Below, in pieces: positions 52,455 to 62,319 of a stretch of DNA of 64,000 nt. Position 1 is the first letter of the stretch. Every line of letters begins with the position of its first letter. The stretch spans positions 122,200 through 186,199 of the forward strand of contig JAWKLG010000012.1 of assembly GCA_041392845.1 (NCBI GenBank). Reading direction: 5' to 3'. The stretch is from JAGQWW01 sp041392845. Lineage in GTDB: Bacteria > Bacteroidota > Bacteroidia > Chitinophagales > Saprospiraceae. A program made the position numbers and the translations under genes. The notes under the pieces were generated by a model. That model worked only from the letters and a program-made list of their open reading frames with translations. It searched no databases and was not told where the DNA came from.

Positions 52455-53999
52455 ATGTCTATTCCAAAGGAGCCCCGGCAGTTGATGATTAACTTGATGT
52501 ACCTGGTGTTGACGGCGCTATTGGCCCTAAACATTTCTGCCGAGGTGATGAATGCATTTTTTACCCTTGATAAGGGTATCTCTAATAGTAACGACATTGT
52601 CGATAATACAAACGCTCAGATTCTTTCTAATATCCAGAAACAAGCTGATGCATACAAAAACGACCAGAATGATGCTTACAATGAGGCTGCAAAAAAGTCT
52701 GACGAAATTGTAAGAGAGTTCGCTGAGTATGTAAACGGAATTCGTACGAATCTTTTCAATGAAGCAGGTGGGCCTTCTGAAAAAGACCCTAGCAAACCGG
52801 AAAAGATTAAAGACAAGGACATAACCACCAGATTATTCATCAAATCAGAAGCTGAAGGTGGTCAAGATCTTGGTAATAAGTTGGAAGCAAAGATTAAAGA
52901 AACCAGAGAAAAATTGTTGGCATTGGTTGACAATGATCCAGGTTTGACAGCTTCACTTCCATTGGCTGTTACTGAAGATTGGAAAAAGTCTGACAAAAAC
53001 AACTGGGCAGAATTTAATTTCCTTCAAATGCCAGTTGCTGCCGTTTTCCCAATTTTGAGAAAAGTTGAGAATGATGCGAGAGCATCTAATTCAGCGGTAC
53101 TTAACTTCTTGTTCAAAAAAGTAAGTGGTGAGGAAATCAAATTTGATGCTTTCGAACCTGTTACTTCTGCATCAAAAGGTTATGTTATCAAAGGGGAGAC
53201 TTATACTGCAGATGTTTTCTTGAGTGCATATAGTACATCTTCTAGTGGAAATACCAGAATCATTGTTAATGGTTCTAGCCTTCCTGTAAAAGATGGAAAA
53301 GCAACTTATCAATCGACTGCTTCTTCAATTGGAACAAAACAGTACAATGTTCAGATTGATGTTACAAACCCTCTTACTAAAGAAGTTAAGACTTACAAAA
53401 AGACCTTTGAATATGAGGTTGGTGAGCGTTCTGTAGCAGTTTCTGCTGATAAAATGAACGTTTTCTACATTGGTGTGAAAAATCCAATTTCTGTTTCCGC
53501 AGCGGGTATTTCTTCCAATGACTTGAATGTAAGTATCAATGGTGGAGGTGGTTCTCTTGCAAAAACTGGTTCAAACAGTTGGGATGTTACAGTAAAAACT
53601 CCGGGTGAAGTGAAAATCAATGTATCCGGTGGTGGACTTACTGATAGCAAAGTGTTCCGTGTAAAAAGAATTCCGGATCCAGTGGCTAAATTGGGTAACA
53701 AACCTGATGGTGCAATGGGTAATGGTGAATTCAAAGCTCAACAAGGTTTGATTGCATGGTTGGAAAATTTTGATTTCGATGCACGTTGTGATATTCAGGA
53801 TTTTACTTTGGTTCGAGTTCCTAAAAGAGAAGATCCAATCAACTCTGAGAATCAAGGTGGTTCCTTTAATGCGAAATCTAAAAGACTTGTAGATATGGCT
53901 CGTCCTGGTGATACTTATTACTTCCAGGATGTAAAAGCAAGATGTCCTGGTGATGGTGCCGGACGTAAGATTAATTCATTGGTATTTACAATTAAGTAA
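52455..53999 (+). CDS. gldM: T9SS/gliding motor protein GldM
   Basis: 514 residues, the usual length. The N-terminal helix (MINLMYLVLTALLALNISAEVMNAFF) inserts into the GldL pentamer and begins with the family's conserved SIPKEPRQ. The long periplasmic part contains a helical bundle and successive beta domains (KGYVIKGETYTADVFLSAY; NVFYIGVKNPISVSAAG; IPDPVAKLGNKPDG). GldM carries motor rotation to the GldK/GldN ring. It lies 55 bp after gldL. Confidence 0.96.
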   Translation: MSIPKEPRQLMINLMYLVLTALLALNISAEVMNAFFTLDKGISNSNDIVDNTNAQILSNIQKQADAYKNDQNDAYNEAAKKSDEIVREFAEYVNGIRTNLFNEAGGPSEKDPSKPEKIKDKDITTRLFIKSEAEGGQDLGNKLEAKIKETREKLLALVDNDPGLTASLPLAVTEDWKKSDKNNWAEFNFLQMPVAAVFPILRKVENDARASNSAVLNFLFKKVSGEEIKFDAFEPVTSASKGYVIKGETYTADVFLSAYSTSSSGNTRIIVNGSSLPVKDGKATYQSTASSIGTKQYNVQIDVTNPLTKEVKTYKKTFEYEVGERSVAVSADKMNVFYIGVKNPISVSAAGISSNDLNVSINGGGGSLAKTGSNSWDVTVKTPGEVKINVSGGGLTDSKVFRVKRIPDPVAKLGNKPDGAMGNGEFKAQQGLIAWLENFDFDARCDIQDFTLVRVPKREDPINSENQGGSFNAKSKRLVDMARPGDTYYFQDVKARCPGDGAGRKINSLVFTIK

Positions 54000-54034
54000 A
54001 CACCTGTACGTTTTCAATTCCAAATTATTTTAAG

Positions 54035-54907
54035 ATGAAGATCGCTCTTAAATTGTTTATTGTGTGTTTAATGGCTTTCAGTTTTGGCCCTGGTGCTTTT
54101 GCTCAGGTTCCTGAAACCATTATGACTGAATCCAGTGATCCGGGTGAAATGAACAAAGAAACCCCGCTTGATGGAGTAGTTGAGAAAAAATCAACTGAAG
54201 AAAAGCGTATTCTTTCTTATGATCCTGTTAGAGAAGCTGATATTTTCTGGGAAAAGAGAATCTGGAGAGTTATTGATGTTCGTGAGAAGATGAACCTTCC
54301 TTTTGCTTATCCTGAGAGATACTTCTTTTCAATCCTGATGGATGCAGCAACCAATAATGATATTACCGCATACAGTGTTGAGGATGATAAGTTTACTACT
54401 CCTCTTACTCCTGATGAGGTAGCATCTATGGGAGCTTCTACAGATACAGTTATTACTTTCGACCCTGAGACTTATGAAGAGCAGATCCAAATCGTTAGAA
54501 ATGATTTGAATCCGGAAGATGTTAAACGCTTTCGTTTGAAAGAGATCTGGTTCTTTGATGAAGAATCTTCAACTATGCAGGTTAGAATTCTTGGTATTGC
54601 ACCTCTTTTGGATGTTACCGATGATAACGGAAACTTTCTTTATGAGCAACCAATGTTCTGGGTTTACTATCCTGAAGCTCGTGAAGTTCTTGCAAGGGAA
54701 AGAGTATTTAACTTTGGTAACGATGCCAGTCCTATTACATGGGAAGACTTGATGGAGATGCGATATTTCGCAAGTTACATCATGAAGGAGTCTAACGTTT
54801 ATGACAGAAGACTTCAAGGTTATCTTACCGGTGTAGATCTTCTTTTGGAAGCTGAAAAAATCAGACAACAAATATTCAATTTCGAACATGACCTTTGGTC
54901 ATACTAA
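54035..54907 (+). CDS. gldN: T9SS/gliding protein GldN (PorN)
   Basis: 290 residues with a signal peptide (LFIVCLMAFSFGPGAFAQ). The conserved GldN core is present: READIFWEKRIWRVIDVREKMN (broken here as READIFWEKR and WRVIDVREKMN), LKEIWFFDEESSTMQVRILG, PMFWVYYPEAREVLA, and TWEDLMEMRYFASYI. It partners GldK in the periplasmic ring. It is the last gene of the cluster; a strong terminator follows. No second copy (gldO) is in the window. Confidence 0.95.
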   Translation: MKIALKLFIVCLMAFSFGPGAFAQVPETIMTESSDPGEMNKETPLDGVVEKKSTEEKRILSYDPVREADIFWEKRIWRVIDVREKMNLPFAYPERYFFSILMDAATNNDITAYSVEDDKFTTPLTPDEVASMGASTDTVITFDPETYEEQIQIVRNDLNPEDVKRFRLKEIWFFDEESSTMQVRILGIAPLLDVTDDNGNFLYEQPMFWVYYPEAREVLARERVFNFGNDASPITWEDLMEMRYFASYIMKESNVYDRRLQGYLTGVDLLLEAEKIRQQIFNFEHDLWSY

Positions 54908-54925
54908 TTGAATAGAATCAAAATA

Positions 54926-54958
54926 AAAAGGCCATATCGTTTTTCGATATGGCCTTTT
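54926..54958. terminator. Bidirectional terminator after gldN
   Basis: A 14-bp perfect stem (54926-54939 with 54945-54958) has loop T5, with A-rich and T-rich flanks. It serves gldN and probably the convergent ubiD-family gene. Confidence 0.88.
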
Positions 54959-54961
54959 CTT

Positions 54962-56797
54962 TTATCCCCATTTTGATAATGGGCCATTACTTTTGAAAAA
55001 TTTATCAATTTTATCTGTTACGTTTTTGTCTTGAATTAATTCAGGAGCATGGTGTTCTTTCTTTCGAGCATCAATAATTAGCGGACCCGTACAGCCCCAA
55101 TGTTTGTTTTTTACGAAAGAGCCAACTCCATAGATATCATGCGATGGGTTTGAACGTGTAAAGGTTACCCATAACCAGTTGTTTAAGGTTGCTGTAGTGA
55201 ACTTGGAATCATCCACTATGATTATTAATGGGAAATCATTTACATCAATTTTTTCTAATCCTTTTTTGAGTAGCTCAATTTCCTCTTGTACATTTTCTTT
55301 ATTGTAGTTTGGGCCTTTTATACAAAGGATTCCCTTTGATGCCATTTTGGGATCAGAGTATCCGTTTGGTAAATTTATAGAGGCTCCATATTCAAAGGAA
55401 TTTGCCAATTGACGAATTTTCGTGCCGGCTACGCCTACAACTAATTTCGATCCTTCATTCCAACCACTACCAGAATAATCCAAAGTATCTATTGTGGTTT
55501 TAGTTTGGAAATGCAAATCCCGTTTCCAGTCAACTCTTTCGAGCATATGGGTAAAGAAGTCATAAATATGATGAGTACTTAGGTTAGGATTTTCTGTTCC
55601 ATCCGCAATCCACAGGTATTTTGCCAGTGAAGTTTGTCCTTTACCAAGTAGGTGGTTTGCTTGGGTTAAAATTTCTTCCGGTTTTTTTTCTCTGAAAGGC
55701 ATGTACCTTTCACTACCAATTGCAAGGAGAAGGGGATGCACTCCTGCTGCATCGACTGCATTTACCTCTTTTATCCCAGGGAATTCATTACCCGTCAATG
55801 GTTCTACAAGTTTATGAATAAGATATCCAAAGCTGGTATCTTCCTGAGGAGGTCTTCCAACTACCGTAAAATGCCATAATGGGTCTTTTCTATGATAAAC
55901 CTTATGAACCTTTAAATAAGGGAATGGATGTTCTAGGCTGTAGTATCCTAAATGATCTCCAAATGAACCTTCTGGTTTCTTTTTATCCTTTACAACGGTA
56001 CCGGTTATAACAAAATCTGCATCTGTTGAAATTGGATAACCATCTTTCCAGGCGTACCTGAATCTTCTTCCGGCCAACATACCTGCAAACGTTACTTCAC
56101 TAAGGCCTTCTGGCAATGGCATTATAGCGCAGAATGCATGTGAAGGAGGGCCACCAATAAATATAGCGACTTTAAAAGGTTCGTTTGAATTGTTGTACTC
56201 CTGATGATGTACACCAATTCCCCGGTGTAATTGATAGTGTAAACCGATTTCTTTATTCAATTCATATTGGTTACCACTTAATTGAATGCGATACATTCCA
56301 ATATTAGATTTCATGATGTCTTTTGAACCAGGGGGTAAAGACATCACTTGTGGTAAGGTCACAAACGCACCGCCATCCATTGGCCAGCTTTTAATTAAGG
56401 GTAGTTTATCTATACTTGTTTCTCCGTAGAAGACTGGTTGATTCATCCTTGTCCTGAGAGGTAAAGCTGTAAGGGCAGTGATTGGAGCTTTCCAAAAACT
56501 AAAGGGAGATTTTAGCACTTGTGATGGATCTGCTTTTAGATTTACTACCTGGGAGACGTTTTTGAAAGTATTCCTGAAGATGTACTCAGTCCTTTCAAAG
56601 GTTCCATAAATATTAGAGATTGCTTGGAAGGGGCTTCCTTTGATTTTTTCAAAAAGTAAGGCCGGACCTTGATTTTCATAAACCCTTCGATGTACTTCGG
56701 CTACTTCCAAATCCGGATTCAATTCTTCTTTTATTCGAATTAACTGGCCGGTTTTTTCTAAATCATTGGCACATTCCCTAAGACTTTTATAGCTCAT
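54962..56797 (-). CDS. UbiD family decarboxylase
   Basis: This 611-residue protein belongs to the prenylated-FMN-dependent UbiD family. Typical segments include ISNIYGTFERTEYIFR, MDGGAFVTLPQVMS, GMYRIQLSGNQYELN, IFIGGPPSHAFCAI, the GTVVKDKKKPEGSFGDHLGYYSLEHPFP stretch (here cited in parts: GSFGDHLGYYSLEHP) and GRPPQEDTSFG. In Bacteroidota such proteins usually serve menaquinone synthesis by decarboxylating the ring precursor; that is the likeliest role. No UbiX partner gene is in the window. A good -7 element lies upstream. Confidence 0.87.
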   Translation of the reverse strand: MSYKSLRECANDLEKTGQLIRIKEELNPDLEVAEVHRRVYENQGPALLFEKIKGSPFQAISNIYGTFERTEYIFRNTFKNVSQVVNLKADPSQVLKSPFSFWKAPITALTALPLRTRMNQPVFYGETSIDKLPLIKSWPMDGGAFVTLPQVMSLPPGSKDIMKSNIGMYRIQLSGNQYELNKEIGLHYQLHRGIGVHHQEYNNSNEPFKVAIFIGGPPSHAFCAIMPLPEGLSEVTFAGMLAGRRFRYAWKDGYPISTDADFVITGTVVKDKKKPEGSFGDHLGYYSLEHPFPYLKVHKVYHRKDPLWHFTVVGRPPQEDTSFGYLIHKLVEPLTGNEFPGIKEVNAVDAAGVHPLLLAIGSERYMPFREKKPEEILTQANHLLGKGQTSLAKYLWIADGTENPNLSTHHIYDFFTHMLERVDWKRDLHFQTKTTIDTLDYSGSGWNEGSKLVVGVAGTKIRQLANSFEYGASINLPNGYSDPKMASKGILCIKGPNYNKENVQEEIELLKKGLEKIDVNDFPLIIIVDDSKFTTATLNNWLWVTFTRSNPSHDIYGVGSFVKNKHWGCTGPLIIDARKKEHHAPELIQDKNVTDKIDKFFKSNGPLSKWG

Positions 56798-56829
56798 TGC
56801 ATCCGATTTTAGTATAATTTGTTTCTTAA

Positions 56830-56837
56830 CAAAGATA
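56830..56837 (-). promoter_or_regulatory. -7 element of the ubiD-family gene
   Basis: TATCTTTG on the minus strand, 33 bp before the ATG. A TTG lies 22 bp upstream (56862-56860). A plus-strand TAGTTTTG (56846-56853) for thyA sits beside it, so the divergent promoters interleave. Confidence 0.5.
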
Positions 56838-56879
56838 AGTGTTTGTAGTTTTGGGAATTCAACGACAAGATTAATAAAG

Positions 56880-57674
56880 ATGCAGGCATATCATTCCTTA
56901 CTGAAGCACATTTTGGAAAATGGTGCTGAAAAAGAAGACCGTACCGGAACCGGTACGCTTTCCGTTTTTGGCTATCAAATGCGGTTTAACCTTGAAAACT
57001 CTTTTCCCCTGTTAACCACTAAAAAGCTGCATCTGAAATCCATAATCTATGAATTGTTATGGTTTTTAAAGGGAGATACGAATGTAAAATATCTTCAGGA
57101 AAAAGGGGTTAAAATTTGGAATGAGTGGGCCGATGAAAAAGGTGACCTGGGGCCAATCTATGGAAAACAATGGGTTAGTTGGCAAGCGGTTGATGGTCGT
57201 GTAATCAACCAGATCGAAGAGGCTGTTAAGTTAATTAAGACTGACCCGGATAGCAGAAGGATCATTGTGAATGCCTGGAATGTTGGTGATTTAAAATATA
57301 TGCATTTATCACCTTGCCATGCAATGTTTCAATTCTATGTTGCTGATGGAAAGTTATCCTGTCAATTGTACCAGCGTTCGGCAGACGTATTTCTGGGGGT
57401 TCCTTTTAATATTGCTTCATATGCACTTTTGACGCTGATGGTTGCCCAGGTTTGTGGATTACAACCCGGAGATTTTGTGCATACTTTTGGAGATGTTCAT
57501 TTATACAAAAACCACATTGAGCAAGCCAATATTCAATTGGAAAGAGAGCCCAGACAATTGCCGACCATGGTTTTAAATCCTAATGTCAAGGATATATTTG
57601 AATTTGAATATGAAGACTTCGAATTGAAGGATTACAATCCTTATCCCCATATTAAAGCACCTGTTGCGGTATAG
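56880..57674 (+). CDS. thyA: Thymidylate synthase
   Basis: 264 residues, the same length as E. coli ThyA, with the catalytic Cys at position 146 (LSPCHAMFQF). The dUMP-binding segments RTGTGTLSVFG, DPDSRRIIVNAWN and CQLYQRSADVFLGVPFNIA are intact, as is the C-terminal IKAPVAV that closes the active site. It methylates dUMP to dTMP using methylene-tetrahydrofolate. The gene is probably monocistronic, with the HlyD-like gene following after 75 bp. Confidence 0.97.
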   Translation: MQAYHSLLKHILENGAEKEDRTGTGTLSVFGYQMRFNLENSFPLLTTKKLHLKSIIYELLWFLKGDTNVKYLQEKGVKIWNEWADEKGDLGPIYGKQWVSWQAVDGRVINQIEEAVKLIKTDPDSRRIIVNAWNVGDLKYMHLSPCHAMFQFYVADGKLSCQLYQRSADVFLGVPFNIASYALLTLMVAQVCGLQPGDFVHTFGDVHLYKNHIEQANIQLEREPRQLPTMVLNPNVKDIFEFEYEDFELKDYNPYPHIKAPVAV

Positions 57675-57749
57675 ATTTTGCAATTAAGGTCATAGACCAA
57701 AACTTGTAAATTCCCTCCTATGGATTTTTCCATTGGAGAATGAGAAAAA

Positions 57750-58973
57750 ATGGCTACCAACAAAATTGAATTAAAGAGCGAGGAAGTCAGGGAACTTCTT
57801 AAGACTCCTCCTTCCTGGTTGGTAAGGTGGGGTAGCTTGATTTTGCTGGTAGTTTTATTTTTGTTGGTTCTGTGTTCTGTTTTGATAACCTTTCCTAAAG
57901 TTGATACAATTCCGCTCAATTTAGTCAGGAGTCAGGAGATTATCCCTATACTAATGCCTGGTGAGGGCAAAATCAAATTCTGGTTTAAAAGTGAAGGTGA
58001 TTCACTGTTGGCAGGAGAACCCATTGCTTTATTGGCTAATAAGGCCGAATATATTGATGTGCTCGCTTTGGAAGAACGCCTTGCAAGGTTTGAGCCTGAT
58101 GATCCTTCTTCCTTTAAAGATTTTGGGGACTTAAAAAGTCTGCAATTAGGAGAATTGGAGTCAAATCTGGAAGATTTTGAAAACGCTTTAAGTGGCAAGG
58201 TAAAAGTTTTCCATTCCAAAAAATCCAAGGGTTTTAGGTCTAAACAAATTAAAGCATTGGAACACCTGCTTGGACAACTTGAACCGGAATATTCAAATTT
58301 GTCTGAATCTTATCGCCAACAAAAGGAAGCGTTTAAAATTGCCCAAAATGATTATGCTTCGGGTCGGCTAAGTGAAGTTCGTTTGCGGGAGATTGGTCAA
58401 AATCTGGATGCACTTGAAAAAAAGGTTTTGAAGTTGGAGTCTGAGATTAAAGAAAGAAAGGATTCATTGGCAGTGATTCGGAAAGAAGCAGCCCAAAAAC
58501 CAAAAAATGAGGTTATTTTTGATATCAAGTTAATCAATGACGCTTTTGATAGTTTAAAAAATAGTATTGATCAATGGAAGGCTGGCCACCTCATTTTTTC
58601 CTCTGGTGCAGGCAGGCTTGTAAATTTATCTGGAAAAGAAGAGAAGTTTTTTAAAGGTGAGAAAATTGCTGATATTCAATCATTTAGATTTCAATCTTTA
58701 GTAGCTGAAGGAGTTTTAGATGAAGAGCAGATTAATCATTTGAAGGAAGGACGGGTTTATTTTATTTCAAATGGCAAAAAGGCCTTGCTTTTAAAATCTG
58801 ATGATTGGGAATTAAAAAATGACGAATACTCCAAGTTAGGAAAAATTCGAATAAATCCAGAGAACATTAAAAATATATCCATGGATGAATTGGATGATTT
58901 CAATCCTGAGTTGAAAATAGAGTGGGGGAGCGAATCACTTCTGAAAAGACTGTGGAACGATTATTCTAATTAA
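57750..58973 (+). CDS. HlyD-like membrane fusion/periplasmic adaptor protein without a transporter neighbour
   Basis: 407 residues. A short cytoplasmic start is followed by one TM helix (WGSLILLVVLFLLVLCSVLI, about 27-46). Two halves of a barrel-sandwich (lipoyl-like) domain, MPGEGKIKFWFKSEGDSLLAG and FSSGAGRLVNLSGKEEKFFKG, flank a long coiled coil (about 110-250). A beta-barrel-like end follows. Such adaptors link an inner-membrane ABC or other pump to the outer membrane; in Bacteroidota the closest kind serves peptidase-type bacteriocin exporters. No ABC transporter or outer-membrane channel gene is next to it. Confidence 0.75.
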   Translation: MATNKIELKSEEVRELLKTPPSWLVRWGSLILLVVLFLLVLCSVLITFPKVDTIPLNLVRSQEIIPILMPGEGKIKFWFKSEGDSLLAGEPIALLANKAEYIDVLALEERLARFEPDDPSSFKDFGDLKSLQLGELESNLEDFENALSGKVKVFHSKKSKGFRSKQIKALEHLLGQLEPEYSNLSESYRQQKEAFKIAQNDYASGRLSEVRLREIGQNLDALEKKVLKLESEIKERKDSLAVIRKEAAQKPKNEVIFDIKLINDAFDSLKNSIDQWKAGHLIFSSGAGRLVNLSGKEEKFFKGEKIADIQSFRFQSLVAEGVLDEEQINHLKEGRVYFISNGKKALLLKSDDWELKNDEYSKLGKIRINPENIKNISMDELDDFNPELKIEWGSESLLKRLWNDYSN

Positions 58974-58987
58974 GATGCCGACCTTTT

Positions 58988-60094
58988 TTATTTTACAAAA
59001 TACATATTTACTTTTCCTTTGTTTTTTGCTTCAATTTCTCCTCTTGGTTCAAATTCGAAATGTGATTTCGCTAAATCATAGGTGCTTTCAGAAACATTAA
59101 TCTGACCTGTGACACCTGAACTTTCACATCTTGATGCGAGATTTACATCATCCCCCCAAATGTCGAAAGCAAATTTCGTATGTCCTACCACTCCGGTTAT
59201 TACAGTTCCGGAATGGATGCCAACCCTTACTTCGAAATGTGGTCTTCCAATTCTTGAGCGATGTGATTTTTCCTGTTCGATAAAGGACATTAGTTCTTGA
59301 ACTGCCTTAATCATGCAGACTGCAGAGTTTTCTTCCTGTGAATTAATTCCTGCAACAGCCAGGTAGGCATCTCCAATAGTTTTGATTTTTTCAACTCCGT
59401 GTTTACTAAAAATGGTATCGAATACCTTGTAATAATAATCGAGTTCTTCAATTAGGTCCTCCGGTTCCATTTTTTCCGTAAGCTTAGTAAAACCAGCGAT
59501 GTCAATAAATAGTATGGTTACATCTGAATGGACCTTTGGACTAACTTTTCCTCTACGCATCAACTCATGGGCAGTCTCTTCGGGAAGAATATTTAGCAAT
59601 AATTGATTGGCTCGTTCTTTTTCAATCTGTAGTTCCTGAGTTCGCAATTTTACTTTTTCTTCCAATGCTTCATTGGCTTCTTTAAGTTCATCCAATAAAT
59701 GGAGATTATTTTTTTTAAGATAGTATTTCTCAAAGGCCAGGTTGATGGTGTGTTTGAGTTCTTCTCTGTCCCAGGGTTTTGTAATATATCGGTAGATTCC
59801 ACATTTATTTATGGCTTGAATAATTACTTCGACATCGCTGAATCCGGTCAGGATGATCCGAACATTGCTCAGGTCGGTTGGAATTTGTTCCAATAGCTCC
59901 ACTCCTGTGCAGGACGGCATTCGTTGATCTGTAATAACTACAGGAATTTCTTCTCCTTTTAACATCTCAAGAGCCTCATCGGGAGAAGTAGTGGTTAATA
60001 CATTGTAGTCCCTTCGAAACGCGGATTTAAAAACGACCAGGTTGTCTGGTTCATCATCAATATATAAGACTGTGGGTTTTTCCGGAATTCTCAT
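58988..60094 (-). CDS. Response regulator with class III nucleotide cyclase output
   Basis: 368 residues. The receiver domain has D13/D14, the phospho-acceptor D56 (VVITDQRMP), Thr/Lys switch residues (ILTGFSD; YITKPWD). A coiled-coil linker follows (about 125-165), with the LLNILPEETAHEL helix usual before such cyclases. The cyclase has metal-binding D198 (ILFIDIAGFTKL) and D242 (KTIGDAYLAVAG) and the catalytic N318/R322 pair (DDVNLASR). K238 and D311 are the pair expected for ATP, so cAMP is the likelier product. Its start overlaps the kinase stop by 4 bp. Confidence 0.9.
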   Translation of the reverse strand: MRIPEKPTVLYIDDEPDNLVVFKSAFRRDYNVLTTTSPDEALEMLKGEEIPVVITDQRMPSCTGVELLEQIPTDLSNVRIILTGFSDVEVIIQAINKCGIYRYITKPWDREELKHTINLAFEKYYLKKNNLHLLDELKEANEALEEKVKLRTQELQIEKERANQLLLNILPEETAHELMRRGKVSPKVHSDVTILFIDIAGFTKLTEKMEPEDLIEELDYYYKVFDTIFSKHGVEKIKTIGDAYLAVAGINSQEENSAVCMIKAVQELMSFIEQEKSHRSRIGRPHFEVRVGIHSGTVITGVVGHTKFAFDIWGDDVNLASRCESSGVTGQINVSESTYDLAKSHFEFEPRGEIEAKNKGKVNMYFVK

Positions 60095-62265
60095 GATTCT
60101 TCTGGATTAAAGGCATTAATTGGGAAAAGAATGGCAAAGGTTGTTCCTACCCCCGGAGTACTTTCAACCTGAATTTTTCCTTTGTGATCTTCTATTATAC
60201 CGTAGGTTATGGCCAGTCCCAGGCCTGTTCCCTCTCCAACAGGTTTGGTAGTAAAGAATGGTTCAAAAAGTCTGCTTTTAGTAGCCTCATCCATTCCTTT
60301 ACCTGTGTCTTTTATTTTTACAATTATCAAATCATTTTTAATATCATGTTCGGTGGATATAGTCAATTCCCCCATGGTCTCCATAGCCTGAAGAGCATTG
60401 TTTATTATATTCAAAAATGCCTGGTTAATTTTTCCCGGCATGCAAAGTAACTTGGGAATCTGACCGTAATTCTTAATAACTACTGCCCGTTTTTTTATTT
60501 GACTTTGGAGTATTTCAAGTGTAGATTCAAGGCCTTCATGGAGGTCTACCAATTTGAATTCTCCTTCGTCCAGACGACTGAAGTTTCTAAGGCTTTTTAC
60601 AATGGAAACCGTTCTGTCAACCCCGTTATTGATACTGGTAAAAAGATATTCGCTATCTTCCATGGCATCATTTACGTCGAGGTTGGCATTTTTATCGATG
60701 ACATTTTGTAAGGCTGTTGCATCAACATTTTCTGGTTTTAGGTCTAAATAGTTTTTTAATGCATTTACAATGTCATTGAAGTTAGCCCTAAGATTGGTTA
60801 CTCCGTTAGAAATGAAATTTACCGGATTGTTTATTTCATGTGCGACACCGGCTGTCAATTGCCCTAGTGAGGCCATTTTTTCACTTTCAATCAATTTATA
60901 CTGGGCTTTCTTTAAATCTTCCAGCGATTTTTCCAGGGCAGCTTTTTGAGATTCAACTTCTGAGGTTCGCTCTTTAACTTTTATTTCCAGCGAGCGGTTT
61001 TGTTCCTCCAAAATTGATTTTTTCTCCTCCTCTTTTTCACGCAGGATTTTTTCCTTTTCCAATTCTTCTTCAATTACTCTCTTTCTCATTTCGTTGATCC
61101 TAACGCCGAGTCCCAGCCCAAAAAGCGCCAATTCTGCTGCTATTCCTATTTCAACTATACTGCTGTAGGTTAAACCAAAAATAACAGAGGGTAGGGTGCC
61201 CAGAAGTTGAAATACCATTATAATAACCGAAGTGAAGTAAAAGGAGGATGCTAGGAAGAAATATCGACCAGCCAAATGTCCCCTCCACATTAAAATCGCT
61301 CCCAGACCAAATAAGGTTGGATATGAGAATAAAACAGTTGAGTAGTTAATTATGGTGGAGACAATCTGATTTCCGATTAGCAAATTTAAAATTGCTGATA
61401 GCGCTAACAGGCCTAAAATGATCCGTAAGATTTTATCAATTTTTGGATAAAGCCTGGGGATTTCCAGAATTTCCCTTGCTACAAGGATATAGAAGAATTG
61501 AGAAAAAATACCACAATAAGAGATGGGTGGTTCATTTACATCCATGTGGCCAAATATTGGCAAAGCAAATTGGGGAATCAAGGCAAGTGCAAAAAGGGTA
61601 ACATTAACAATGTATGCCGTGTAAAAGAAGTACGCCCTGATTTTTGTAAGGATGAAGAGTAAGAGATTGAAAAAAACCATTATGAGCGCAGCACCGATAA
61701 ACATGTAAGTATAATTACCGGGGTTCTCGTGGTGGTTTTCAAAAAAAGAGTCGGACATTAAGGTTAATGGCAGCCTATTTTGGGTAGCAAAGGTTAAGGT
61801 TTCATTTCGTAAAAACAGGTAAAAAGTTTTTTGCTCGCCTGATTTAAGGCTGATTTCAAAAAACGAAAAACCTGGTACCTGAACCGCTCTTTTGTCTGGT
61901 TCTATCTTTGCACCACTTATAAAGGGGCCTTTAATGGTAGAATCTTTTCGCTCAAAAAATTCTATGTAATCAAACCTGGATGTTCCAATGTAAAATAGCT
62001 TTTCATCCGGCAATGGATTTTTTACCTCCCATTTGAGCCACAGCGAATCACTATCTAACAATTTAATGTTTTCAGATAAATTCTCAAAGGATTTATCATA
62101 TTGCCCATTGAGGATACTTTGGCGATCAATTTGTTTGTCATTTGTTAAATACTGAACCATTGGTTCAATATTAAACTCTTCAAAATCCTTTTCCAGTACT
62201 ATCTGGGCATTAAGGCTGCCCAAAAGTAGACAGGTGAAAATATTCAGTAGAAGAATTTTAACCAT
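60091..62265 (-). CDS. 7TM-DISM sensor histidine kinase
   Basis: 724 residues. A signal peptide (LLLNIFTCLLLGSLNAQ) precedes a 7TMR-DISM extracellular domain (about 25-165) that may bind a carbohydrate-like ligand. Seven TM helices follow at about 185-390 and a coiled coil at 395-460. The phospho-acceptor H476 lies in GVAHEINNPVNFI, and the ATPase has INNALQAMET, DTGKGMDEA, FEPFFTTK and GTGLGLAIT. The kinase is complete. It overlaps the cyclase gene by 4 bp (ATGA), so the two form one signalling unit from membrane sensor to cyclic nucleotide. Confidence 0.92.
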   Translation of the reverse strand: MVKILLLNIFTCLLLGSLNAQIVLEKDFEEFNIEPMVQYLTNDKQIDRQSILNGQYDKSFENLSENIKLLDSDSLWLKWEVKNPLPDEKLFYIGTSRFDYIEFFERKDSTIKGPFISGAKIEPDKRAVQVPGFSFFEISLKSGEQKTFYLFLRNETLTFATQNRLPLTLMSDSFFENHHENPGNYTYMFIGAALIMVFFNLLLFILTKIRAYFFYTAYIVNVTLFALALIPQFALPIFGHMDVNEPPISYCGIFSQFFYILVAREILEIPRLYPKIDKILRIILGLLALSAILNLLIGNQIVSTIINYSTVLFSYPTLFGLGAILMWRGHLAGRYFFLASSFYFTSVIIMVFQLLGTLPSVIFGLTYSSIVEIGIAAELALFGLGLGVRINEMRKRVIEEELEKEKILREKEEEKKSILEEQNRSLEIKVKERTSEVESQKAALEKSLEDLKKAQYKLIESEKMASLGQLTAGVAHEINNPVNFISNGVTNLRANFNDIVNALKNYLDLKPENVDATALQNVIDKNANLDVNDAMEDSEYLFTSINNGVDRTVSIVKSLRNFSRLDEGEFKLVDLHEGLESTLEILQSQIKKRAVVIKNYGQIPKLLCMPGKINQAFLNIINNALQAMETMGELTISTEHDIKNDLIIVKIKDTGKGMDEATKSRLFEPFFTTKPVGEGTGLGLAITYGIIEDHKGKIQVESTPGVGTTFAILFPINAFNPEES

Positions 62266-62319
62266 TAAAATATTTATTCACAAATTGACTGAATTCTTAA
62301 ATGTACAAGTTTTTTAAAC

